64,000 bases of DNA, from the NCBI GenBank assembly GCA_014773175.1, contig VXCM01000956.1, positions 1-64,000 on the forward strand, read 5' to 3'. Position 1 is the first letter of the stretch, and each line of letters opens with the position of its first letter. The position numbers and the translations under genes were made by a program. The notes under the pieces are model-generated. The model was not told where the DNA came from, searched no databases, and saw only the letters and a list, made by a program, of their open reading frames with translations. This DNA is from Lucifuga dentata. Taxonomy: Eukaryota > Chordata > Actinopteri > Ophidiiformes > Bythitidae. Shown piece after piece: positions 1-11,871 of the stretch.

Positions 1-544
1 AATGTCCATTGAAGTACGATTTATGAAATGAATTAAACATTGCTTAGTTCTAACTTTAAACAAAATATAACCTTTACACCTACCTACATACCTTTACCGC
101 CCCGTGAGAATCTGAATTCTCTGGAATTCAAATTCTCTGGAACATGTGGATATGTTCAGACATTGAATATGATTCAACGACAGTGAAACGGACAATTATG
201 CGCCAAGTATAAAAATCTCGGTGTTCTGTGGAAGCGCGGCGGGTGACAGCCGCTCGCGCGAGTATAACCGAGTATGCGAGTATATATAGTAGTGCTGCTG
301 TGTGTCAGGCTGGTCGGCAGGATNCGCGAGTATAACCGAGTATGCGAGTATATATAGTAGTGCTGCTGTGTGTCAGGCTGGTCGGCAGGATGCCTCTTCT
401 CAGGTCAATATGAGCTCCAAACTGTGTCAGCTGTGTGTGTGTGTGTTGACTTACAGCATTAGTGAAATTAATAAATACCACTTTTACCAGCAGACCAAGT
501 GTAGGTGGCAGAAGTATAATTGACAAAAACAAAAAAAAAAATCC
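1..544. other. Start of window, intronic; likely interior of a hAT element
   Basis: AT-rich sequence, then a GC-rich patch (about 225-260) and a 67-bp unit (257-323) repeated after the N at 324. No exon was recognised. Because a hAT right end follows at 545-600, part of this may be transposon interior. The 257-391 repeat is an assembly duplicate. Confidence 0.45.
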
Positions 545-600
545 TTCTCTTTGGTGCCCTAGGCAACTGCCTGGGTTGCCTATGCCAAAAAACGGCCCTG
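545..600. mobile_element. hAT-type right terminus
   Basis: The segment ends in cggccctg, whose reverse complement starts CAGGGCCG, the usual hAT terminal repeat start. It contains the paired gcctaggcaac / gttgcctatgcc pattern common in fish hAT ends. It abuts a fragment of the TTAA element at 601, so it probably inserted into that copy. The left end was not found in the window. Confidence 0.55.
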
Positions 601-659
601 TGTATGAAAATTGAATATATTAGGCTCAAACATGCAAAATGGGTGGTATGGTCCTTTAA
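601..659. mobile_element. TTAA-MITE family, copy 1 (right end only)
   Basis: It carries the family right terminus: ggctcaaacatgcaaaat, then ggtatggtcct and TTAA at 656-659. The rest of the copy is missing, replaced by the hAT end at 545-600. Confidence 0.75.
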
Positions 660-1398
660 GCAACACACCAGAGTTCTTTTTTAAGTGTTCCCTGTGACTA
701 CTGCAGACAAAAGGCAATGCGTTGAGCATTTTAAAGGGGAACTCTGTAGTTTTTTCACATCGAATTCAGCATGCTGGTCAAAGAGAGACATATTCAGCAT
801 GTGAAAACAAATGTATAAAGGATTTTGTGAAATTAGAAGGCACTAGCATAGTCAGAGAAACTGGCCTTTATGACACCACAAAGGTTGTGTCAGTGCTGAA
901 AATTTCAAAACTAATGCACTAAAAGGCAGAACTTAGCAAACATCTTCTAGGACTGACCACTAAAACGAATTAGACGTTGGCAAAATCGGTGGAGTGCCTT
1001 TGAAGTGAGCCTCTGTGTATTTGGCAGCCTTGCACTATTTTGTTGGTGTTGAACAGGTTCAGCCAACACTTGTGAAGTGCTCATTCAGTCCCTCTGAGGT
1101 CCATTTGGGTTTTTTTTAATCATACGTTATTGTAATGTCAGCTGAAAATATGTATTTACAAATAAAAATCTTTTCTTATACAGTTTAATGTATGTATTTA
1201 AAACATTTTGATTGGAGTGTTGATGCAGTTTAATATACTATATCATCACTCTTAAGATGATTTTCTTAATTTCTTCGTTGTGCTTCCTCTTTTGTTGTAT
1301 GCTTTTTTTTTAATGCATCTGGCTGCAAGAGAGAATTTTCTCACTAAACTTCAGTTAAATTAAATAAAAATCTTCTGTGTGTCTCTGTTTCTCTGCAG
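660..1398. other. usp43 intron, nothing recognised
   Basis: AT-rich unique-looking sequence ending in the pyrimidine tract and acceptor of the exon at 1399. No exon or repeat was identified. Confidence 0.6.
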
Positions 1399-1502
1399 GG
1401 ACCCAGTGCCATGGAGGATTCCTCCAGTCCCTGTGCAGCCAGCAGTCAGCAGCCTGGAGGCCGATACAGCTTTGTCCAGGAACACTTCCAGGCTCAGTAC
1501 AG
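1399..1502 (+). CDS. usp43: usp43 exon, in-window 1 of 14
   Basis: The acceptor is tttctctgcag and the donor is AG|gtgagaacc. The frame from 1399 is phase 0 and ends with two bases of a split Arg codon. It encodes GPSAMEDSSSPCAASS followed by RYSFVQEHFQAQYR. The FVQ.HFQAQYR string matches the segment just before the first zinc knuckle of USP43. The preceding exons, with the Cys box, are outside the window. Confidence 0.92.
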
Positions 1503-4500
1503 GTGAGAACCATCAGATAAAGAGCTTCTTTTCCTTTTTAGCATGGCTGTGTTCTTCATCTTTTGTGGGTGTTTAGAAAATCTGGAATTTTCACTGTTTT
1601 TGTAAATTCTAAGATAACAAACTTTGGAAACAAAGTGTGTTATCGGTTATACAGTTGCAGGCTGGAATCCACCAGGTGCTTTATCTAATATCCTGAGGTT
1701 TATATGAACAAATTTTAATATATACCATTAAAGAGAATAGATATTCAGCACAGGTGAGAATGTATTTTCTCTCCCGCAGGTAGGAATCCATAGTTTGAGA
1801 AAGTAGGTCATACAGACCTGTGGAGGATCCTGGGTATTTGTCTTTAGGCCTGGCTCCAGGCTCTCTGCTTCATACAGGAGAAAAATCATAGTTGTCTGGT
1901 TTAATCAACCCTCTAGTAGAACTGACTCCAGACCTTTCACTAACCTTGTGAACATGCTTGGCTTTCTACCCTCCACATCTTATCTGCATTTCTTACTTAA
2001 TTCCTGCAATGTCAAACGATTGAACATGATAAAAAAGATCATCTATATTTAAAAATATTGCTGTTCCTTCACAAAACTGGCAAGTCCATTTCAGATCAGA
2101 CATACTCTCTGTTTTTGGTCTGCAACCCTAAAAAAAAGAGCAGAGACATAATTTATTTATTAGATCCTCATATTAAGATTGGAATACGTATGAGGAGAAC
2201 AGACGAGTGAACTGAGGTGAAGATGTGTGTTTTAGTTGTTAAACCCAAACGGGACGTGCAGCATTTGGGTAAAAGTTCAATAATAGGATGAGTTGGAATG
2301 CGTAACTTCAGAGAACTATGGCAGAAAAATATATGAACATGTAAGAGAGAAGAAAAGAGAAATATGTAGATGATGGTGATTCTTTGTTACCTGAACCTTT
2401 ACAACTGGTATCTAAAAGAGTATTAAAAAAAAAACAACCAAACGTGTTTAAACTGTGGTAAAAATGAAAATATGTGACGTCAAAGTGGAAATATTGAATA
2501 AAACAGATTTATGAAAAGAAAGAAAAAAAAGCAGCAATACAGCAGCCATTTTCTAATATTCTGATGCTGAATAGAGGACTCTTTCTGTTTTTGAGGATAG
2601 GCTGCCATGTTGATTTCTGGTACAAAGAAGTGTAATACAAAATGTATGTACAGACTAGCTGCCCAGCTACACCTATGCTGCTGTCCATGTCCGTGTTCAT
2701 TTTGTGTATGTGGATAGTATTTATTGGGCTCAAACATGCAAAATCACCGATATGGTCCTTTAAAATCACATTATTGAGTAATACAGGTTTGTTTAAGTGT
2801 GATGGGCGTACTTTCCTGACAGTCTGCAACGAACAAAGATTTGAAAATCCTGTTCTCTAATTACACTGATTTAATGAGTTATATGACAAGCTGCCAGGCA
2901 GTAATTAGGTCATTTTAAACTGTAAATACTCAGTTAAAACAAATTCAGAGAAAACTGCTTCTCCTGTGGTTTCAGCACTTCTCCTGGCATCATTTTGAGA
3001 TCTACGAGAACAGCTGTGACCAACTTGTCAGCCATTTTACAGGTTTTAGGTAAATATTGCCATGAAAGTGAATTCCACTGGTTGGGGAACAAGGAAGCGT
3101 AGCTGTTTGATGAGTCGCTGGCAGCTGATGACGGGATCACATGCAGACAGCCACCGGAGACCTCGTCAGATCACGCCTTTTCTGTTTGCTCGAACCCCAC
3201 AGTGTTCCTGCAGCAGATTAGTGTGTGAGCCGATCAATAAAAGGCCAACCTCTGACATACAGTATTGACCACAGCATTATGAGGTTAACCAGCCATTCAT
3301 TCGTGGGATTATCCATCCGCTCACTGGTGGATGATGGATTAAACGCTTAGAGTTGGACTATTTCCCCGCGGAGCCTCGACTCCCACGATGCTCCCAGCCT
3401 GACTAATTGAAAATGGTTTCTACCGAATCCCTTTATTAAGAAGATGCAGCTATAAGAGAGTGTAGCGCTAGTCTCTGTGCCTTCTTCGCTTTCTTTATTG
3501 TTGGGTCCTTTTCTCTCTCACACTGCTCACACACACACACACACATACACACACACAAAGAAGCTCTCAAGTGTTTCATGTGACATTATCAGATTAGGTG
3601 CCAATTTATTATTTGATTAGAGTAACAACACATTCACAGCACGAATCCCTAGAAACCCAGACAGCATCCTCAAACAGTCTTTGTACCCCCCCCCCCNCCC
3701 AAACACACACACATGCACACGCATGCAGGCAGGCAAATGTTTCCTCTTCTTCTTGTCTTTTTTCTTTTTTTGGTCGAGCTATATTTAGACGAGCATTTTT
3801 TTTTCCCGTAGCTCTATTATTTACCCAGGAATGCAGGTAAGGTAAGTGCATGCCTTCCCCTTCAATTCTGTTTAGAATTAACTTTACCACTGCTGTAATT
3901 AACTTTACCACGCTCAAACACTTACACGTGCACACACACACACTTTCCAGTACCTTTGAGTGGGAAAATTAACTTTATGTGCTACACGCTCAGATGTTTA
4001 TGGCATGTTTCTACACAGACGAGATCGTTAGTGAATTGGTGTAATTAGCTTTACATACTGCTGTATCCTGGAACTGGTCTTTCTGTGTCGCTGAGGTGTG
4101 ATTACTACATATGAACAATCAAATATGAACAACTGTCAACAAAAAATATAATTTCAAACATCGAGGCGATTCTTTTCTTCCTGGTTGTTCTCTCCCTTTT
4201 GTTAAATAATGAACAAAGATTCCCCAATGTTCAGGATTTGATCTCCAAATGTGGTGCTTTATATTCATTTATATTCTTGTCTCATTTATGGGTATATAAT
4301 CAAGTATAAGCCGAGATTTTATTATTAAATTTCACAAAGTAAATCGAGTGGTCGGCTTACATACGAGAAATTCAAATTTCATCCCAGAGAAGGAAATTTC
4401 CAGGGGTGAAAATACTACCCATTACCACTATCCATGGAATATAGTTTAAATCATACCTGACAATGAGATATTTCCTGACTAAACATATTATCAAGCACAT

Positions 4501-7500
4501 TTTGCGGCGGCTAATAAGCACTGTTGTGATTGGTCAGTTACGGTAATCAGCTGCTGAAATAAATATCATCTTTACTGGTGTTAGAGCCATTTCTTGGTTA
4601 ATTATCAAATGTTTAAAATATTTAATTTGGGAAAAGNTACTGGTGTTAGAGCCATTTCTTGGTTAATTATCAAATGTTTAAAATATTTAATTTGGGAAAA
4701 GTGCAGTCAAATAAGTTATTGTTGAATATTTATATCTTATCTGATTGATTAAGTGATCATCGCCTGCTGTTTCACGGAGGAGGAGTATTTTATAGATGTT
4801 CATCTGGAGGCTGATCAGCGTTTATGTGGAACGGGGCAGCGGTTTAGTTTTTGACCTCACCTCACGTCATGTTTTGTCATTTTGATTTTGAATTAAAAAA
4901 AATAAGTTAAGAGCGCGATGTTATCATTCTGGTGTGAGTCAGGAAGAGAAGCCCTGTTAAAGCGGTGAAGTTTTAAAATAGNGATGTTATCATTCTGGTG
5001 TGAGTCAGGAAGAGAAGCCCTGTTAAAGCGGTGAAGTTTTAAAATAGCTGCCGAAATCACAGGAATACTATGACAATACCCAAAAAAACCTAATTTGCTA
5101 AACCAATAAATTGATGGAACAACATCAGGGGGTCGGCTTATATGCGGGTTTCTTTAAAAATCTAAATTTGCNTAAATTGATGGAACAACATCAGGGGGTC
5201 GGCTTATATGCGGGTTTCTTTAAAAATCTAAATTTGCAAGTCAAAATCAGGGGGTCGGCTTATAGTCGAGTATATACGGTATGTCTGACTTGGCCTGAGC
5301 TGGTTTCAGTCATTTACTTTTGCTGCCATTCCACGTCTCTGCTCCTTCCATTTCTCCTCCTTCTAACCCTAATCACCAGGGAATTGGAGTCACTTCGGCA
5401 TTTTACCTCTAAATGCATCCTTACAGAGCAATCACTCCCTTGCAGTCTGTCTTTTTTTCGTGTCTCTGGCTGTCTCTCTCTCTTTCTCTTCTTCTCACTC
5501 CCTTCTTCCCCTTTGATTCTTTCTGATTCTCACAGAGATGCTCCTTGGAGGTATTCAGCGAAGACGTCTCATCTGAATAAATGTTTGCGATTAGAGCCAG
5601 TGTTGTCTTGTGGTTTGGGCTGCTGAAGTTTCTAGCACTCCATCGCGCCGCGGCCCTTAAATGAGCCTTTGTCAACTCCGTCTTTGTCTGTCACTCTCAG
5701 TTTGTGGCATCTATTTTTAATGGCCTTGGAGACATGGAAAGCCCCAGACTCCAGCGAGACAAGCAGAATAGTTGAGATTGGGTACTTTTTCCTATTGCGG
5801 TGGGTTTTATTTGGATGCAGATTTGATGTGAGAGTTTAGGTTATTGTGCAGTGTGTCATACATGTCATTGCTGTTTGCTGAAAACTTGAAATCTAATTCC
5901 CTTGAATTTATAGAACCCTTGAAAACAAGCTGAGTAACAAAAGAAAATACTTGAAAAATACATGCAAGCAAATTAATGAGAATTCTTAGTTTTAGAAAAG
6001 ATTGAATTTTGCTTTTTTTGTTTAATTGAAAATAATTTTTCAAAAGTAAAGCTCAAAACAAAAAAGCCTAAAGGCGAACTTCTCAATTTACCAGCTGATA
6101 TGTTCCAATCCTCACCTCAGTAGCTGAAATCCTCAGTGAAATCCTCAGTGGCTGAAAGAATGAGATTGTGGATACAAAATGAGTTTCATCCGGAGGGCGT
6201 CTGGACACATCCTTTGAGCTTGGACATCAGGAGAAACTTTATTTTGAAAAGATGCTGCTGAAGTACCTGGGAAGGTTTTCTGGGCATGTTGAACTGGGAG
6301 GAGACCATGGCGTAGACCCAGAATATGCTGGAGGAATTATATGTCCCATCTGGTGTGGAGATGCCTTGAAAACACAAAGGAAGAGCTATAGGTCACAGCT
6401 AGGGAGAGGGATATCTGAGCTACTTTGCTGAGGCTGCTACCTCCATGACTGGACCTGGATAAATGGAAAATGGATAATGTTTAAAATCTTTTAATAATGA
6501 TATACTGGCACCTGTCCAGTATGAGGCTTTCTCTCCATAAATCCTATTTTTACATCACATCTTTTGAAAACTCAGCACTTCATAAAAGAGTGCAAACTTC
6601 CTCTCTTCTTCAAAGGTGGACCACAGGGGCTCCTTTTACTTGCAGATGTGTTTGGGATGTGCTCTAGTTGACCTCTTGGAGGTGTGTGGTGATGGTGATG
6701 CTGCAGCATAAAGCTGACTGGCAGTTGTTGGCCAGAGTTTGAGCTTCCTCCTTTAATGTAGATGCTGTTACCACCCGCAGTGTTTTCTCCAAGCCTCCTG
6801 CTGAGACCACCAATCTGCCTTTAGTTCCAGCTTCAAAGTGGATGCTAACAAGTTGGTGCTGGACATTACAAAATGGAAATGATTCTTTGATCATCTTTTT
6901 ATTCATGAAGTCATCTGCACAGTCACATACTCCGAGTTTTACTGTACATTGAGTACATCTTACATATAGGATGCAAGTGTACAGTAGAAGCTTGATAACA
7001 TTAGCAGTAGCATTTTGAGCTTGCACATCTTGCTAACCAATGTATTCATTTGAAGAATTGTTAAGCAAGATTGACCTTGTCACACATCAGTTAGATTTGC
7101 TAATCAAAGTCGTAGTTTTAGAAGCCGTCCCTTTGTGTTGTGAGGCAACAGCGCTAACCACTAAGCCACCTGTGAAATGAACTCCAATACACAAAATAAT
7201 TTTCATAAACAACTTGCTTATTTTTGCCTTTTCTCCTTTCCAGTCCTTCAAATAGTTGAATTAAAACATTATGAAAGAAGATATGTGAAAATTTTGAAAA
7301 CCCATTCATAAATCTGAATACAGAATGGAGTCAAAATAAGTACTTTAGCCTAAAATGGGGAGTTGTCGAGCCAATAGAAATAACACTGCTATGAACACTA
7401 TTAAGGTGCTTCCGAAAACCTGCATATGTTAGGAACAGATGCCGTTTACATTCTGAACAATACTGTTTTAGTTGCATAAGATGAGGATAATGGTGGCGAC

Positions 7501-8438
7501 TTTTCTAACCGAAGAACTGAAATGGGCGGAGTTTCATTCCATCTCTATGGAGTTGAGCTAACACTGATGTGATCAACTCTGTCAAATAACTCCAACACTG
7601 AACAACATTTAACTCTGAATGTGTTAAAATTACTCTTTGGGAGTTGAAATTAACTCAGAAGTGTTTAACCATGAAATTTCAACACTCCAATCTTCAGCCA
7701 GTACAAAAGACTTGCTGACGTCACGATGTCCTTCTAATCGCCGATGTCTGTCACACATCGTCCATTTACAACGTCAGCCAGCCCTAAGCAAGCGAGGGTC
7801 TGAAGATAAATAATGCAGGAAGTGAATCTCATAGTCAAAAGACACTATAAAGTACATCAAAGTAAATGTGACTTTAAACGTTTCGTGAAATAACAGGAAA
7901 GTAAACCTTAAATACTTTCCAACAAGGACAGCGAGCAGAACATCCACCTGCAGCTCACCTCCACCACTGCATGAGTTTACACAATTAAAGGATAATGGCT
8001 GTCTTGGCATTCTACATTTCAGAATTAACTAGAAGCTGTTCAGCATTCACTGTGCATCTCAGCGTGAACATAAAGTGAGTGTGTGTTTTGACTTGCAGCT
8101 TGTTTGCTTCAGTCATGTTAGATTTGTGCTGCTGTCAGTACAGGAGTTTCCTGTTCCTTAGAGATAAAGGGAATGGTAAATAATGATGTATGAGCCACTT
8201 CAGCTCTTTAGAGCAGCTGTAAACCAGCAGAACCAGCAGCTGGGCACGGTTTCATACTCTGCCCAGTCTGAATCTGTGTGTGTGTGTGTGTGTGTGTTTG
8301 TGTGTGTGTGTTTCCTGGTGAATAATAAACTCAGCTTATACAAAGGGTGATACTGCTAACTTCTCTTAACCTGGGACCAAATTGCGACATTTAGGTTTAA
8401 ACCTCACATTAGTACTTTGTGGCAACCTGGACACCCAC

Positions 8439-8495
<57 letters not shown>

Positions 8496-9432
8496 TGTGT
8501 GTGTGTGTGATACCAGACACCACAGATGAGTACTTTATTTGGAGAATTACCATTCTTCCACAATTACTGTACTTCTAATCTGCGTACTGTGTCCTCCACC
8601 TTCATCCTGAGTTTGTGTGTGAGAGAGAAAGAGAGGGAGAAGGAGAGCGAGCGAGGGAGAGACAAGTGTGTCTTCCTCAGCACATATCTTGTAGTACTCA
8701 ACTATAAAGTACATTAACTTCTTGTGTATTAAGTGTTATAGTTTACTTTACAGTATTAGCATGCAGTAAAGAATTGGGGACAGCTTTATAACACCTGCAG
8801 AGGTACGCAGCAACCAAAAAGCCTTGAGTCGGACAGGAGGATTTAAAATTTTTGCGATTTATCTGTCATAGCATCTGCTGTTGTGTTTTAGTGCATCGGG
8901 AAATTTAGAAGCAGAGAAGAGTTGATATGATGTCGTAAAGCAACTTTACTGACTGCTGTGTTTTATAGCACGGGAGACGATTCTCCCTTTACAGCTCGTG
9001 ATCTCTTGCTTCTGAGTTTGAGTTGTAAATGCAGCTTTTCTTGAATGTAAACTGCCTGTAGATGAGTGTGTGAATGAGCAAATATGTCTGGATAACTTGG
9101 TTCTCAGACTTTCTTCTTGCAGCCATATGAATATATTGTTCAGCTGTTTTTGGTGCACTCCATGCTGATTTGATGTCTCAAACACTTCAAACACATCCTG
9201 AAAACGGCATTCAGCCTTGTAGCACCTCAAAACTGAACTGACAGATCAAACATCTTTCCAAATCTCACGCACAATGAAGAGGAGAAGCAGCTGAGTAACA
9301 TGAAACTGTACAGTCGTGTGTGTGTGTGTGTGTGTGCAGGCATCTCTCATGTGAAGAAAGTATGAAGAAAGGAGCTCACATTTAGCCAAAACCAGAGTTC
9401 TGTTGAGCGAGCGTCATAGGTTGTAGCTAGAG

Positions 9433-9473
<41 letters not shown>

Positions 9474-11826
9474 TACTTCAATTTGTATTTGAGCAGTTCT
9501 TTCAAGTTAATTTCCCCCGACAGGTGCCTGCTAGTATTCTCTGCACGCTTTCTGATAGAGAGGGATGAGTGCTCACCAGTCCACAGCCACTGGCACATGA
9601 CTGACTGATGGACAGTGGAAATTGACTGTCTACTCTAGTTCAGACTATTTGGCTAGGGAACTTGGATTTCTTGAGGATTTTGCGTTTAGGTACTGAATAT
9701 ACATTCTGTTTATAGTAAAGGAAAATGGACTGTAACAACTAGTCAAATCCCCTAACTTTAAAAAAATCAAATGTTCTGGTGATTCACCCATCCTTAAAAT
9801 TCAAGGTTTCACCTGCTAACAGGTACATCTGAATATAGAAGGCATGGTCGTTTTTAATTTCTCAGTAAAAGCTGTCTCCTCCTGGGACTATATTCCCAGG
9901 TGGAGGCGTATATTTTCTTCCATGCAGCTCCATGTTGGACCAGTTAAATAAAGTTACCTCAAGTTATCTTGAGGCAGGGCTGGGCGATAAATCGATTTAA
10001 TCGATTAATTTGAGTTTACGTTTTGGCACGATGTGTAAAATGGCTGAATCGGAAAATCGAGTTGTTTTTTTTTTTTAAACTACTATCTTTTTTTTCTTTT
10101 CTTTTTTTTTCTGTCTGCATATATACTTGTGATATATGCCAAGATTGGCATAACCATTTTTTATATATATGCAATTTAATCTAGCAACAGACAGATAATA
10201 CTGTATATAGTGCATAGGTGAGTGTGTGTGAGTGTGTGACCTTCACCAGCCCTCCTTGACCAACCTATTACACTTTATTTAAAACTAACAAACAATTTTG
10301 ATCAAGGAGGGCTAAACACCTGAACAATAACACAAAGACAAAAACACACAGACGAGTAGTGACAGTAATAACCAGTAATAACCAGTAATAACCAGTGTAG
10401 TGGTTTAATCTGTGAAACACCAAAGAGGCTAAAACCCCACGACACAACAGACCAGGACAAAAAGACAACACATAAGCAAACAGTGACAGCAATAAACAGT
10501 CTACTTATTTAGATTGTGAAGTTCCATGCACAAAATCCAGATCCCCAGAATCCTGATCCCCCTGAGAACACCCAATACTAAGTGGTGGTGACGGCCTCAA
10601 ACACTGGCCCAGCAACCTCAGAGACCCAGATCACGGCTTAGGATCGGATCGCAATTGTAGCTGATGTGTNNNNNNNNNNNNNNNNNNNNNNNNNNNNNNN
10701 NNNNNNNNNNNNNNNNNNNNNNNNNNNNNNNNNNNNNNNNNNNNNNNNNNNNNNNNNNNNNNNNNNNNNNNNNNNNNNNNNNNNNNNNNNNNNNNNNNNN
10801 NNNNNNNNNNNNNNNNNNNNNNNNNNNNNNNNNNNNNNNNNNNNNNNNNNNNNNNNNNNNNNNNNNNNNNNNNNNNNNNNNNNNNNCCCCAGCCCCACAC
10901 CACACGGGCCACAACACCACAGGGGTAGAATGCCAGCAGCAGAGCATGAGGGACCAAGGGCCAACATACCCATGCCCTGCATATGAGCACAGCCCGCCAA
11001 GCCGGCGAGGGCGAGACCCGGCGTCCAGGCAAGGGGCGGAACCCAGACACTCGAAGCCAGACACATACAGCAGACCCCCCAACTTAGACTCCCCCACACA
11101 GCCAGCAGGACCCAACAACCCCCAGACCCCCAGCCGCCCTGTCCACACCCGGACCCCCCACACTCCCAAGCCCAATGCAAGGCATTTAAACTACTATCTA
11201 ACTGTTTTTAACGAGGAAAATGCGGCAGTAGGTCACTCTCCGTGAATCAAGCCCGTTCCTGTTTCGTGCGCGTTAAACCTACAAGCCTTAATATTTTCGC
11301 GTGTCCATGAGGGTCCACAGCTCTGCCTGCAGCAGATACAGTCTCCAACCTTACCAATCAACAGTCCGTCATGTTCGTTGATGTCACACCCACGAAGCTT
11401 TCAGCAGGTCAGACATGTTAGCAAGATGGCAACAAACACTTCGACTGAAGATGAGCTCGTTTCTAAAAAAANAGGTCAGACATGTTAGCAAGATGGCAAC
11501 AAACACTTCGACTGAAGATGAGCTCGTTTCTAAAAAAAGGTAACGTCACTTCATCGTTTGGAAGTTGTTCGGTTTTGCGTTTCATGGCATGGAACTCCTA
11601 CAACCTTCACAGACCCGTTTGCTCCACACTTCACTTCACACTTCACATGTTACAACTGTAACATGTCAGAGCATCAAGAGGCAGCAGACAGGAAGCTGGA
11701 CATCCTGCTAAAACCATTTAGTTTAAAAGGTTTTGTTTAGAAAGCCCAACAATTTTATTATTTTAATAAAGAAAATACTCATTTGAATTAGGTTTTTTTA
11801 AATAGTTTAGAGAACCCCCCCCCCCN

Positions 11827-11871
<45 letters not shown>

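Noticed and set aside
5111..5626. 171-codon frame with an internal repeated segment
   Set aside because: The repeat is the assembly duplication at N 5172 inside a Tigger-like element. The rest is CT-rich intron.
6664..7026. 120-codon - strand frame
   Set aside because: No recognisable domain, no splice context and no repeat-family match. Likely chance.
10618..11245. Several long frames on both strands around the gap
   Set aside because: They owe their length to 217 N and a stop-poor GC-rich stretch. No protein motif is visible.
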